Positions 47,713 to 58,072 of a stretch of DNA of 64,000 nucleotides are shown here, one piece after another (within the stretch, counting starts at the first letter, position 1; each line of letters starts with the position of its first letter). The DNA is from Corylus avellana. Its lineage: Eukaryota > Streptophyta > Magnoliopsida > Fagales > Betulaceae. The position numbers and the translations under genes are program-made. Under the pieces are notes generated by a model. That model saw only the letters and a list, made by a program, of their open reading frames with translations. It was not told the DNA's origin and did not search any database. Location: positions 37,692,571 through 37,756,570 of the forward strand of contig NC_081542.1 in NCBI RefSeq assembly GCF_901000735.1, given 5' to 3'.

Positions 47713-47796
47713 GGCGGTTACCAGTTATTCTTAACATCTTTTAAAAGCGATTAGCAGTGAAGGTTACTAAGGTTAGCGATTAGCTTTTCAACCTTA
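47467..47796. mobile_element. Short non-autonomous hAT-like element
   Basis: The ends TAGGGGCAAAAAGGCGG and CTAATCGC...TTTTCAACCTTA are inverted. The flanks GTATTTTT (47459-47466) and GTATTTTA (47797-47804) fit an 8-bp duplication with one change. The subterminal regions carry repeated GCGGTTA/TAACCGC-like motifs. The core is an A/T-rich hairpin. It is related to 27889-28246 and 48902-50863. Confidence 0.7.
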
Positions 47797-47807
47797 GTAT
47801 TTTATTT

Positions 47808-48145
47808 TTTGGCAGAGATTTGAGCCTATGAAATGTTATTTTGGAAGGTAATGCTTTGAATATTGTTCATGATTTTTATTCGGAATACCAATTGTGGAAA
47901 ATATATTGTACGTTGGTTGAATATGCACACATTATTTTGCACAGTTTCCAATCTTGGGTCATAATACATACAAAAAGGGAAGCAAATACGACGGCATATC
48001 TATTGGCAAAAGGGGCGTTCAAAATATCATCGTATGAAATTTGGATGGAAGAATAACTTGATTTTATTCATGAAATTGTACGTGTTGAAAGTTGTATCTT
48101 TGACGCTTTTTGAATGAATGGGATTTCACTTCAAAAATAAAAACT
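47808..48145 (+). pseudogene. LINE 3' fragment with RNase H-like (RVT_3) domain
   Basis: The open frame 47841-48056 shows the C-terminal half of the RNase H-like domain of plant LINE proteins (ALNIVHDF, SWVIIHTKREANTTAYLLAKG). The family Asp of the EGDA motif is Asn here. A non-LTR-type tail (GAATGAATGGGATTTCACTT, then an A-run near 48137) follows. It is 5'-truncated, as LINE insertions often are, and begins just after the hAT element. Confidence 0.7.
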
Positions 48146-49059
48146 TTTTTTTTTTTTTTTTTTTTTTTTACAGTTTCTCTATTTCATTTTTTTTTCTTTC
48201 TTCTTTCTCATGGATAATATTAGGGATCTAGATTACATCTAATTAAAGCATTCATAATGGGCTAGCTAAATACTACTTTTCGTCAAGTTTGGTCTAATTT
48301 ACAAAAAAAAAGAAAAAAAAGAAATGCTCCAACAAACTCCCTACTCCCCTCCTTATATTTAGTTTTGTTAAGAGTACTAGCAGGAGATATCTAACCATTT
48401 TCCTTAAATTTAAGGAATAAAACTACTTTTTGCTTTCTTATATAAATATACTCCACAACAACTTCCCTTAATCTTTCCCAATAGCATTAAAATATTAATT
48501 TTTTTACTTCTTTATTTTGTTTATTTCTTTTTTACTTCCACTGTATCTCACTCTCAGCTCCCTCATTTTGTGTCGCCCTTTTTGTCCTCTGTGTAATCTT
48601 TCCAGATCGAGAGCTAAGATCTTACCAATAAGAACATAATAAGACTAATTAGTATAGTAATTTTCCAGAGATTAGTCCAACAGGGGTGGGGAATTTTTCT
48701 TTTTTCTTATCCTTAAATCCCCTTTTTTTATCCTCCCATCTAAGAGCTTTGTTATGAGCTATCAAGATCTTGGAATTTTAACTTGGAAGCGCTAAGGAGG
48801 AATAGCAGAGGAGTATACAAAGATGTAAAAAGAAAAAGAAGACAAGGTCTTGAACAATGGCTTGAGTTCAGTGAGAGAGAGCCTTTTAAGGAAACCATGG
48901 GTAGTGTCAATGGGGGCGGTTAGAAACTGCCCGCTAGCCGCTAACAGCGTAACCGCTTAACCATATCAACTGCTAACCGCATTTTTATATAATATATTTT
49001 TATAATTATAATTATAATAATATTTATACATATAACATAATCACTTAATCATTAAATCA

Positions 49060-49900
49060 CAATTTTTTTTAGATAATTAAATCACAATTTGAGTATTAAT
49101 ATATTATCACTATAATTTATATGATTATATCACATGATCAATTGATCATTAAATCATTTGATTATATAATAATAAATTATACATATATAATATGACATAA
49201 CTCATAAGTATACCAATTTATACTAATACAACAATTAAGTATCTAGAGACTTAGTTCCAATGTACGTTATAAACTTATAAGTGTATATATGTTATAAATT
49301 ATAATTATACATATATGCATATGAATAATGTAAATGTATAAGATCAATACTTAATCATATGATTAAATGACAATTCAAATATTTTATTTAAGTTAATCAT
49401 ATTATTAATGTACAATGATAATGTGAATCGTATAATATCAAATGAAGTAAGTGGCATTAGATTCAATAATGTGTTACTTATAACCACAATTGAAGTATTA
49501 ATGTATTATCATTCTAATTTATATGATTATATAATAACAAATTATACATATATAATATGACATAAGTCATAAGTATACCAATTTATACTAATACAACAAT
49601 TAAGTACCTAGAGACTTAGTTTCAATGTATGTTATAAACTTATAAGTCTATATATGTTATAAATTATAATTATACAGATATGCATATGAATAATATAAAT
49701 GTATAATATCAATACTTAATCATATGATTCAATGACAATTTAAATACTTTATTCAAGTGAATCATATTATTAATGTACAATGATAATGTGATTCGTATAA
49801 TATCAAATTAAGTAATTGACATTGGATTAAACAATGTGTTACTTATAAACACAATTGAAGTATTAATGTATTATCATTCTAATTTTAGTAATATTATCAC
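49060..49900. repeat. Imperfect tandem duplication inside the hAT element
   Basis: Segments around 49150-49470 and 49500-49890 share long stretches, for example CAACAATTAAGTACCTAGAG (second) against CAACAATTAAGTATCTAGAG (first), and both end with AAGTATTAATGTATTATCA-type sequence. It is non-coding. Confidence 0.75.
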
Positions 49901-50102
49901 TATAATTGATATGATTATATCACATGATGAATTAATTATTAAATCATATGATTATATGATAACAAATAATACATATAATCATATATAATATGACATATAA
50001 TCATATATATCATATGTTTTATTTGAACTTCTTTTATATGTTGTGTTGAACTTTTTTTATATTTTTTTTATATGTTGTAACAGTTGTGTTGAACTTTTTT
50101 TA

Positions 50103-50503
50103 TAGGGGAAACTTCACTTTGGCCCCTTGAACTTCTACCCGATTTTATAAACCTCCTCTGAACTTCAAAATCTCTCATTTTGGACCCCTGAACTTTCAAT
50201 TACTCTCAATTAGAACCCTTCCGTTAATTTGAGCCGTTAAAAATACAAAAAAAAAAAAAGAAAAAAAAAGACAAAAATGTCCTTGATTTTCATTTTTTTA
50301 AAAAAAATAAAAAAAAAAACATTTTGGAATTTGAAATTTCATACAAAAGTCAGGGGTATAAACGTCATGTAATGTTTAAAATCTGACGGAGGGGTCCACA
50401 TTGAGAGTAATTGAAAGTTTAGGGGTCCAAAATGAGAGATTTGGAAGTTCAGGGGGGGGTTTGTAAAATCGAGTAGAAGTTCAGGGGGCCAAAGTGAAGT
50501 TTC
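50103..50503. mobile_element. MITE nested in the hAT element
   Basis: The left end TAGGGGAAACTTCACTTTGG pairs with the right end CCAAAGTGAAGTTTC. The arms extend about 110 bp (GAACTTCTACCCGATTTTA opposite TAAAATCGAGTAGAAGTTC). The loop is A-rich. It is the third nesting level here. Confidence 0.85.
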
Positions 50504-51106
50504 TTTTTTTTTATATATTGTGTTGATTTTTTTTTTTTTTTAAAGTTAATCGGTTATGATTTAATATTTAAGGAATTTTTTTTTAAAGTACAAGTAAATG
50601 TAAATTTGGGGTCAAATATTTTTGATTTTTCAATATGGACTCTTTTTATAAAAATTGGGCCTAAGAAGACACTAAAAATACAAAAAAAAAAAAAAAAAAG
50701 GTAAAAAATACTAAAGTAATAAAAAAGAAAAAAAAAAATCCAAATTCAAAAAAGCGGTTAGCGGGTGGTTACCCTATTTCACTAACCGCTAGGTGGTTAG
50801 CGGTTGCGGTTAGTGAAATCTACTAAACCCTAAACCCTAACCGTAACCATATTGACACCCCTAACCATGGGAAAATGCTTCAACGAAGAAGAGGAAACCA
50901 TGAGGACGTGTGAAGGAGAGAGAAGAGAGAGAGTGATTATTTTTATAATTTAATAATGTATTGGGTTTGCTACAGTGCACTGTAGCAACTCAATGGGATA
51001 GGTTAAATATGATGCTTTTGATGTGGGTGTGTTTTTGTGATTTTTTTTTTTTTTTTTTTAAACATAGGAAAGAGAATGCCATATAAGGCATCTGCTGATA
51101 GTGCTC

Positions 51107-51575
51107 TTAGAAACTTCTCCCCACATTTGGAGAGCCAAAATTCACTCCCTACTTTTTAAATTTTTTTAATGTTATTTCCTCTCACTCTCTCTCCACTTTA
51201 ATATAACACACTTCTTACTTTTAACTCTAGATCTTACTACAACACATTCTAAAACTAATAAAAAAATATTGAGCTAAAGTAGAGACATATATCAAAGAGT
51301 AATTGCTATTTGGCTACTTTTAAAAGTGACTCTTCAAATTTGAAAAAGTAAACTTTTTTCCTCAAATCTATCTTTTATTTGAGGAGCTCACTACGAAGGC
51401 TTACATCTAATTAATTAGTTTACAAACTAAACACCTCCACTTAAAAATTTGACAAGTCCAAATTTACGGTATGTTTGGGATTGTGATTTTATAGACAAAA
51501 GTGTTATATTAAACCAAATCACAGAAAATAAAATTTTGCAATTACGTTTTTAAACAACTACGATTTGAAAAATTA
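51107..51575. other. Spacer between the TIR transposon and the duplicated unit
   Basis: AT-rich, with a weak decayed MITE-like end near 51470-51500 (GTATGTTTGGGATTGTGATTT). No gene is seen. Confidence 0.4.
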
Positions 51576-51904
51576 GAAAATTTGCATTTTCAAATTAATT
51601 GTCACTTCTATCAGGATGTAGTACGCCTTCAATAGAAATTTAATACATTAGGTAAAAACACCAACTACAATGGAAACGAAAACACTATATCTTAAATTGA
51701 AATCAATATTGTGAACTTTTTCATTCATTCTAACCCAACGCCATCATCCACCATCAAAACCCCCACCCACCTCCAAGCCCTTAACACCGGAGTATACAAA
51801 ATCAACCAAAACGGTGGCTCATGTGGTTTTATCAATGGCTATTTTGTCTATGAGGTATTTTGTCAAGGGAAAACAAAACTATTTGATGTGAATCGTTATA
51901 TTAT

Positions 51905-51990
51905 TGCTTCCTCTAACACCGAACCACCTATGAAGTTCTTTGTGTTATTTTCTATATTGCTTCCTCTATTATTTATACATCTTCATTAAT
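51905..51990 (+). repeat. Truncated LTR end with adjoining PBS, plus orientation
   Basis: TCTAACACCGAACCACCTAT ... TTCATTAATTTAACA followed by TAGTATCAGAACTAAAG. It is homologous to the end of the type A LTRs at 58073 and 60427 (which are on the minus strand) and to 54990-55157 in unit 2. Only the last 90 bp of LTR survive. Confidence 0.7.
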
Positions 51991-52110
51991 TTAACATAGT
52001 ATCAGAACTAAAGGTCCTGAGATAGAACTTTGATTCCGTCAAATCACTTTATTTAAATTAAATATTTCACTTGTTGGGTCCCATCTATTAAAGGGGAGTT
52101 TGAGCCCACA

Positions 52111-53358
52111 CGCAGTGGCAGATCAATAAGTTTGTTTTACCAGGGGCGGAACCAAATTAATAAAATAAAATAATAATAAATTTTTTCTCTTATATATTAT
52201 TTTTATTATAATATATAAAAATATGATAAACACAATTCAAAATAAAAATTATAATACAATGTGTATGACAAAAAGTATATATATCATACTTCATAAATAT
52301 ATGTCATAATTGATATATCAATAATTTAACATGAAAGCATTAGTACAAAAGTATAAAATACAAAGCGTCTAAAATTGTGATTGCGTTTTGTGAAAGCACT
52401 CTTTAGTGTGCACTAATAAAAGCCTATTTATGATTGCATTTAGAAATAAAATTTTTGTTTATAGAAAAAGCCTTAAAGAACTTTTTGGAAAATACAACAT
52501 TTTCAAGCTTTTCCTAGAATGCAATTTTGAAAGTTTTTTAAGAAAAAAGTGTTATTAAAATTTTGTTAGCAAACCAATATTTGTTGTCTAAGAGCATCTT
52601 CAGCAGTTGATGACTATTTTAGCCACTCAAAATCAACTGTTTTTCATTTTAATGTTTCACTACCTCCTCCACTAGAACATGATGAACATCTATTCTAGCT
52701 CTTCACTTTTTAAAAAAATTATTTTTTTTATTGTTATTTTTATTATTTTTTACCCTAGATTTTCTCCTCTCTCCCTCTCTCTCGGCGAACCATAGATGGG
52801 AAGTTCTCCTCAGATCAGACCATAAAATGCTGGGATAAAAATTTGATTAGACCATCTCTCATCTCGTGACGGGCTGGAGAAATCAGAAATTAGCTAGAAA
52901 TGGAGAAAAGCAGAACAGAGAGGGAGGATGGGCGTGAGAGATAAAATCAAGAGGGAGATTGAGACGAAGGGATTGAGAGAGAAAGAGAATAGAGAAGACA
53001 AGATTGAGAAAGAAAGTGGGAGAGCATCGATAGCGGAAGAGAGGGACGATTTTTCGAACAATAAATGGGTAAGTTTCGAATCATTATTTGATTTTGATTC
53101 TTGATCTTGGAATGGGTTTGTGTTTCTGGGTACTCTTGGAATGGATTTGATCTTGGAATGGGTCTGTCAACAAGAAAAGAACCAGAGTCCAAAGAAGAAA
53201 GAAGAAGAAACTGTCAACAGGAAGATAACTAGTAGGGGCGGGAGAAGCAAGAGCAGGGGCTAGTGTCAAACAAACAAAAAATTTATCTCTGAAATTTTTT
53301 TTTCCAAATATTTAGGAGGGGTGGGCACCCCTGCATAGCTCTACGTGTATCCGCCCTT
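52111..53358. mobile_element. 1.25-kb insertion private to duplication unit 1
   Basis: A GCCCACA repeat (52104-52110 and 53359-53365) flanks it, and unit 2 has the uninterrupted counterpart (about 56831-56838). The ends CGCAGTGGCAGAT and ATCCGCCCTT are weakly inverted. The right half contains GA/TC-rich sequence. Possibly a Mutator-like non-autonomous element; the class is uncertain. Short open frames inside have no domain. Confidence 0.65.
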
Positions 53359-54989
53359 GCCCACATGTGAGGGGAGTGTTGAAGTGTTGATTAAATAATT
53401 AAATTTACCTTTTTCTCTATTTATCAGCTTAAAATTTTGGGACAAATGGTAATTTAACAGATTTATAGAGATTACTGAAGATTCAAACTTGAAGAGTTTA
53501 GTAAAACAAAGCCATGGCCGGTTGCTTGCATGCCAGCCAACCACCCAAATCCACCTAAGAAGTGCTAGAGAGTCAAACAAATGAATTTAAAAAAATTTCC
53601 AAACTTACGTGGCAGACCGTAAGTAGCAGACAAGGAAACGAAAATTACATTTTTTTAATTTAAAAACCCTTGCAATATTAATTTGAAATTTTTTTTAAAT
53701 TCATTTGTTTAGTTCTCTATCACTTCTTCAAATCACCCAATTGGTAATCAGAGTGGTAAAAGAAAGAATACGTCATCATAAGATTTATGTAAGTGTTACT
53801 TGCATTTAACTCAAGAGAGGATTCTCTGTAGCCTTTTTTTCCCATATTCAATTAAAACAAACAAACAAACAAACAAAAAACCTCAAGAGAGACAAATTTT
53901 CTTGATTACTAAGGAAGTTATCTGTGCGCAATTTCAACCAAAAAAGAAAAAAAAAAAGAAAAACAAAAAACAAAAGAGGCTTCTTAATTACGAAGAAAAT
54001 TTATGGATAGAAAAATGTAAAAGATATCTAACCACAGATCCGTTTGAATTCAGGCATTCTTGATTTCAGATACAATGAATATGGACGTATTTTGTTTGGA
54101 GAAGGAGTTTTTATTAATTTCCACTGCCTACTATATATTCTAAGTCTTTATGTTACTTCGTTCCATTTGTCTATGCCACAATTACAAATATATATTAAAA
54201 TTAGACTCCCTCTCAAGCTTTGTTGCAGTAATGTACAAGTCATAAGTCCTTCAACATTTTCAAGGGGTAAATCTAAACTTGGTGTACGTGGTTTCGGGTT
54301 ATCACAAACAGAAAATTTGCATTGTCAAATTGAGAGTCACTTCTATCGGGATGTAGTATAAAATCTCCTTTTACAGCCTTTAATAGAAATTTGATACATT
54401 AGTAAAAATATCAATTACAATGAAAATGAAAATACTGTATCTTAAATTAAAATCAATATTTTAAACTTTTTCATTCATTCTAACCCAACGCCACCACCCA
54501 CCACCGAAACCCCCACTCACCTTCGAGTCCTTAATACCGAAGTCTTCAAAACCAACCAAGATGGTGGCTCCTGTGATTTTATCAATGGCTATTTTGTCTA
54601 TGAGGTACTTTGTCAAGGGAAAGGAAAATTATTTGTTGTGAATTGTTATATTATTTTTTGATATTTCAAGCTGATGTGTTTGCTTCCTATTAAAGGGGGC
54701 AAAACACTCTGTTTACACCACGACCTAATTGAAGTTATTCTCTTTCAAATTACAGGTAAGGAGATGCTTTTTTTTTTTTTTTTAAACGCACAATTTTAAA
54801 GGCGAAATTACAATTTTAAAGGTTAAACCAATTTTGCCGAACACTTAACTGTGTTTTTAAAAATTACGTTTTCAAATTGCATATTTAAAAATCGCACTTT
54901 TTAAAATCGCAAACCCAAACAAACTCTTAATTTTAAACAAACGATGGAAACTATTCTGAAAAAGCAAAAGGACAAAAAGTTGTTGAGGC

Positions 54990-55157
54990 TGAGAGCATAT
55001 ACTTTACACATCGAGGCCCATTGATTTTGTTAATGAGCATAATGTAACCCTTAGGGGTATTCCGACTGGTGGATGTAGTTGTCTAACACCGAACCACCCG
55101 TAAAGTTCTTTGGGTTATTTTCTATATTGCTTCCGCTATTATTTTCATATCATCATT
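54990..55157 (+). repeat. Type A LTR end with PBS in duplication unit 2
   Basis: CATTGATTTTGTTAATGAGC ... AATTTAACA then TCGTATCAGAGCTAAAAG. It preserves more of the LTR than unit 1. On its right lies only unrelated duplication sequence, so the rest of the element is gone. Confidence 0.7.
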
Positions 55158-55213
55158 AATTTAACATCGTATCAGAGCTAAAAGTCCTGGTATCGAACAT
55201 TGTCTCCGTCAAA

Positions 55214-55400
55214 GAGTAATGCTAGGTACCATCTTTTTATCCTCTTAAAATCCTCCTAAAGCTGATGTGGCTTTTGAAATTACCATTCAAATTTATATGA
55301 ATCATACTTGAATTTTGATAAAATGATGATTTTGAAAGCCACATCAGCTTTATAAGGATTTTAGGAGGATAAAAAGATAGTACCTAACATTACTCCTCCT
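55214..55400. mobile_element. MITE of the GAGTAATG family
   Basis: The ends GAGTAATGCTAGGTACC and GTACCTAACATTACTC are inverted, and the arms pair for about 80 bp (AAGCTGATGTGGCTTTTGAAA with TTTGAAAGCCACATCAGCTT). The duplication TCAAA lies at 55209-55213 and 55401-55405. Unit 1 (52034-52044, CCGTCAAATCAC) is the empty site. Confidence 0.92.
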
Positions 55401-55406
55401 TCAAAT

Positions 55407-56768
55407 TGTTAAGTGCTAAAATATTCATATTTTTAGCCCTTAACTTACATGTTTTAATCCTTTAGTTTTAGTTAATTCATGCCATTTTAGTTCCTTTTTG
55501 TGCTTTCCATGCTTTTCTAGGCTTTTGGAAGAAAATGAAGTAAATCTGGAAGATTTGGGCTCAAGGATAGACAATGGGAAAAATTGGAGATCCTGCCATT
55601 GCGATCTATCACAGGTTCCCTGCAATCGAGCACACTAGCAAAGAAGACAAAACATGAAGCGGCCACGAGCGATCGAATGCACAACAAAAGAGGCTCAATC
55701 GTAGACATGCGATTGAGCGTACACAGGTTGCGATCGAGCACACCCGTGTGCTGGAAACACATGAGAGCTGCGCCCAGAATGCTAATATTTTCATAGTAGG
55801 GTTTTTCAACTCCCAATTGTAATAGGATTAAAACCCTACGAAATTCCTAGATTTACTAGTTTGTCAAGGACTTCTATAGCCTATAAATAGACCTCTAAAC
55901 CTCAAGAATAATCAGGCTGGGAAGAGGCACAACTTTGGGGAGAGGAATTGGAGGCTACCTTTCGGTTCTTTCTTTCCCTTTTCTTTTGTCTTTTATTTTA
56001 ATTATGTGTAACTAATTCTTTAGGAGGGCTAGATTGAAGCCCTAATTATGCTTATTTAATATTTCAATATTGGCACATTTGTGATGATCATGTTGTGATA
56101 TTTAACTTGATTAATTCCTGTTTTCATAAATTCCTCATATGTATGTGACTGGCCATTATATGCATGTGGTACAAACTAGTTAGTTAAATCAATTTGGATG
56201 ACCAAGTCCGGGGTTTAACATAAGTAACAAAAGTAATACACACCGGGTTCTTGGGTTAATCAACATGGGGAACCGGGAGTATACACCCATGCCCTAGTCC
56301 TCATGTGTTTGTCGATTTCCATAAAATATATGCTTTCCTAAAGAACAACTTAGTATACACTCATGCTAAATCCTTTAGGAAAGAAAAGAGTTAGAATATA
56401 CACCCATGCCTAACTCGTTGCTTAGGGAATTCAATAGCTTAAGTAGTATACACCCATGCCCTTAGGTTGACAAACATTAGATATACATAACATGATCAAA
56501 ACATTGGCATATTGACATATTATCTAAATATAATTAGTAGTGGATATCAAAGCCCTGCCTTTACCTTTTTCATTTATCTTTTTATTTCCTTTTTGACAAT
56601 ATCAATTCAGTGACAAGTTGATATTTTTAATTAATTATAAATAAAATCAACAATTTTCATGGGATCGACCTAGTACTTGCTGCACTATACTATTGTTTGA
56701 TCTTGTGCACTTCCAAATTAAAACGTACTAAATATTATTTATTAATTTAGGTAGTATTTGGCACAACA
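55407..56768 (+). mobile_element. Solo LTR, family 2, in duplication unit 2
   Basis: 1362 bp, TGTTAAGTGCTAA...GGCACAACA, with a perfect CAAAT duplication (55402-55406 and 56769-56773) that overlaps the right target duplication of the MITE. TATA box CTATAAATAG at 55881-55890. Six CGATCGA-like motifs lie upstream (55599-55745). Four GTATACACYCATGC repeats lie at 56278-56460. Confidence 0.93.
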
Positions 56769-57411
56769 CAAATCACCTCATTTAAATTAAATATTTCACG
56801 TGTTGGGTCCCACTTATTAAAAAGGAGTTTGAGCCAACACATGAGGAGTAGTGTTAAACTGTTGATTAAGTAATTAAATTTACCTCTTCCTATTTATTAA
56901 CTTAAGATTTTGAAACAAATAGTGATCTAACATATTTATGAAAATTCAAACTTGAAGAGTTTGGTAAAAGAAAACCATGGCCGGTTGCTTGCATGCCAGC
57001 CAACCACCCCAAATCACCCAATTGGTAATCAGAGTGGTGAAAGAAAGAATATGTACGTCATCATAAGATTTATGTAGGTGTTGCTTGCATTTAACTCAGG
57101 AGAGGCAAATTTTCTTGATTACTAAGGAAGTTATCTGTGCACAATTTCAACCAAAAAAAACAAAAAACAAAAAACAAAAAACAAAAAACAAAAGAGGCTT
57201 CTTAATTACCAAGAAAATTTATGGATAGAAAAACGTAAAAGATATCTAACCACAGATCCGTCTGAATTCAAGCATTCTCGATTTCAGATAGAATGAATAT
57301 GGACGTATTTTGTTTGGAGGAGTTTTCATTAATTTCCACTACCTAATATTCTCAGTCTTTATATTACTTCTACCCATTCGCAAATGCCAGAATTACAAAT
57401 ATATATTAAAA

Positions 57412-57583
57412 GTGAGTAATGCTACAAGTCTTATTAGAGTTTTCATAGAGTCTCTCAAATATGATGTGATTTTTAAAATTACTAATACATCAACGTTCAA
57501 TAAATCACATCTCAAATTTAACAGTAATTTTAAAAGGTACATCACATTTAAAAAAGACCCTAAAAAGACTCTAGCATTACTAA
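57412..57583. mobile_element. MITE of the GAGTAATG family
   Basis: The ends GTGAGTAATGCTA and TAGCATTACTAA and the duplication TTAAAA (57406-57411 and 57584-57589) define it. Unit 1 (54190-54205, ATATTAAAATTAGACTCC) is the empty site. It is non-coding. Confidence 0.9.
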
Positions 57584-58072
57584 TTAAAATTAGACTCCCT
57601 CTCAACGTTTCAGTAATGTACAAGTCATATATAAGTCCTTCAACATTTTCAAGGCATAAATCTAAACTTGGTGTACGTGGTTTTGAGTTATCACAAACGG
57701 TTTTTGAATTTTAAAAAGTCATATTATTATTTAAAGATACATGTTATTTACAATAAGATGCGTGTTATTTACAGTTTTAGTTGTCACGGCTGTGGCGGTG
57801 CATGGAGTCAATTGCCTGTGCGAGGAACCCCTAGAGGCGCGTTGGATGGCCGATGGCCGCTGATCTTCTACAGATCTGTAGATTTATGTCTCACAAGCAT
57901 GAGACTGCGATGATGGTGTGGAAGAGATTTTGAGCGGAAGACCGCTAGGCAGCATGCAGATGACTAGAAAAGGGAGGCCGCCGGAGGGAGCGCGGGGAAA
58001 TGTAAAAGGCGTTTATTGGAGGCCATAGAAAAGTGGCTCTGATACCATGTTAAATATGTAGCTTTGATACCA

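Larger units (their letters stand above)
48902..50863. mobile_element. Non-autonomous hAT element, nested in the TIR transposon
   Basis: The ends TAGTGTCAATGGGGGCGG and CCATATTGACACCCCTA are inverted and of the hAT type. A perfect 8-bp duplication ACCATGGG lies at 48894-48901 and 50864-50871. GCGGTTA/TAACCGC motifs crowd both subterminal regions (48918-48985 and 50752-50845). The interior holds two diverged copies of a roughly 420-bp A/T-rich segment (49060-49450 and 49480-49880) and a MITE. No transposase frame exists. Confidence 0.88.
48372..51106. mobile_element. Non-autonomous TIR DNA transposon, copy 2 of the GAGCACTAGCA family
   Basis: The ends GAGTACTAGCAGGAGATA and CATCTGCTGATAGTGCTC correspond to the right and left ends of 784-1672, in inverse orientation. 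The sections TTTAAGGAATAAAACTACTTTTT (left; given here in part) and CACACCCACATCAAAAGC (right, revcomp) align with copy 1. The copy is enlarged by a nested hAT element at 48902-50863. Removing that insert leaves about 770 bp, close to copy 1. Confidence 0.78.
51576..54310. repeat. Head-to-tail segmental duplication, unit 1
   Basis: It begins GAAAATTTGCATTTTCAAAT and ends TTATCACAAACA. Unit 2 starts at the next base with GAAAATTTGCATTGTC. Shared landmarks in order: TTCATTCATTCTAACCCAAC, GGCTATTTTGTCTATGAGGT, a truncated LTR end with PBS-like GTATCAGAACTAAAG (51995-52010), CCGGTTGCTTGCATGCCAGC (about 53519-53538), and AATTGGTAATCAGAGTGGTA. It is non-coding. Unit 1 carries a private 1.25-kb insertion. 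Confidence 0.9.
54311..57699. repeat. Head-to-tail segmental duplication, unit 2
   Basis: The same sequence order as unit 1, ending TTATCACAAACG. It is longer because it carries a MITE (55214-55400), a solo LTR (55407-56768) and another MITE (57412-57583), and retains about 420 bp of LTR (54660-55080) that unit 1 lacks. Confidence 0.9.

Noticed and set aside
51711..51989. 92-codon open frame
   Set aside because: It crosses from duplicated non-coding DNA into an LTR end and is broken in the second duplication unit (54470-54660).
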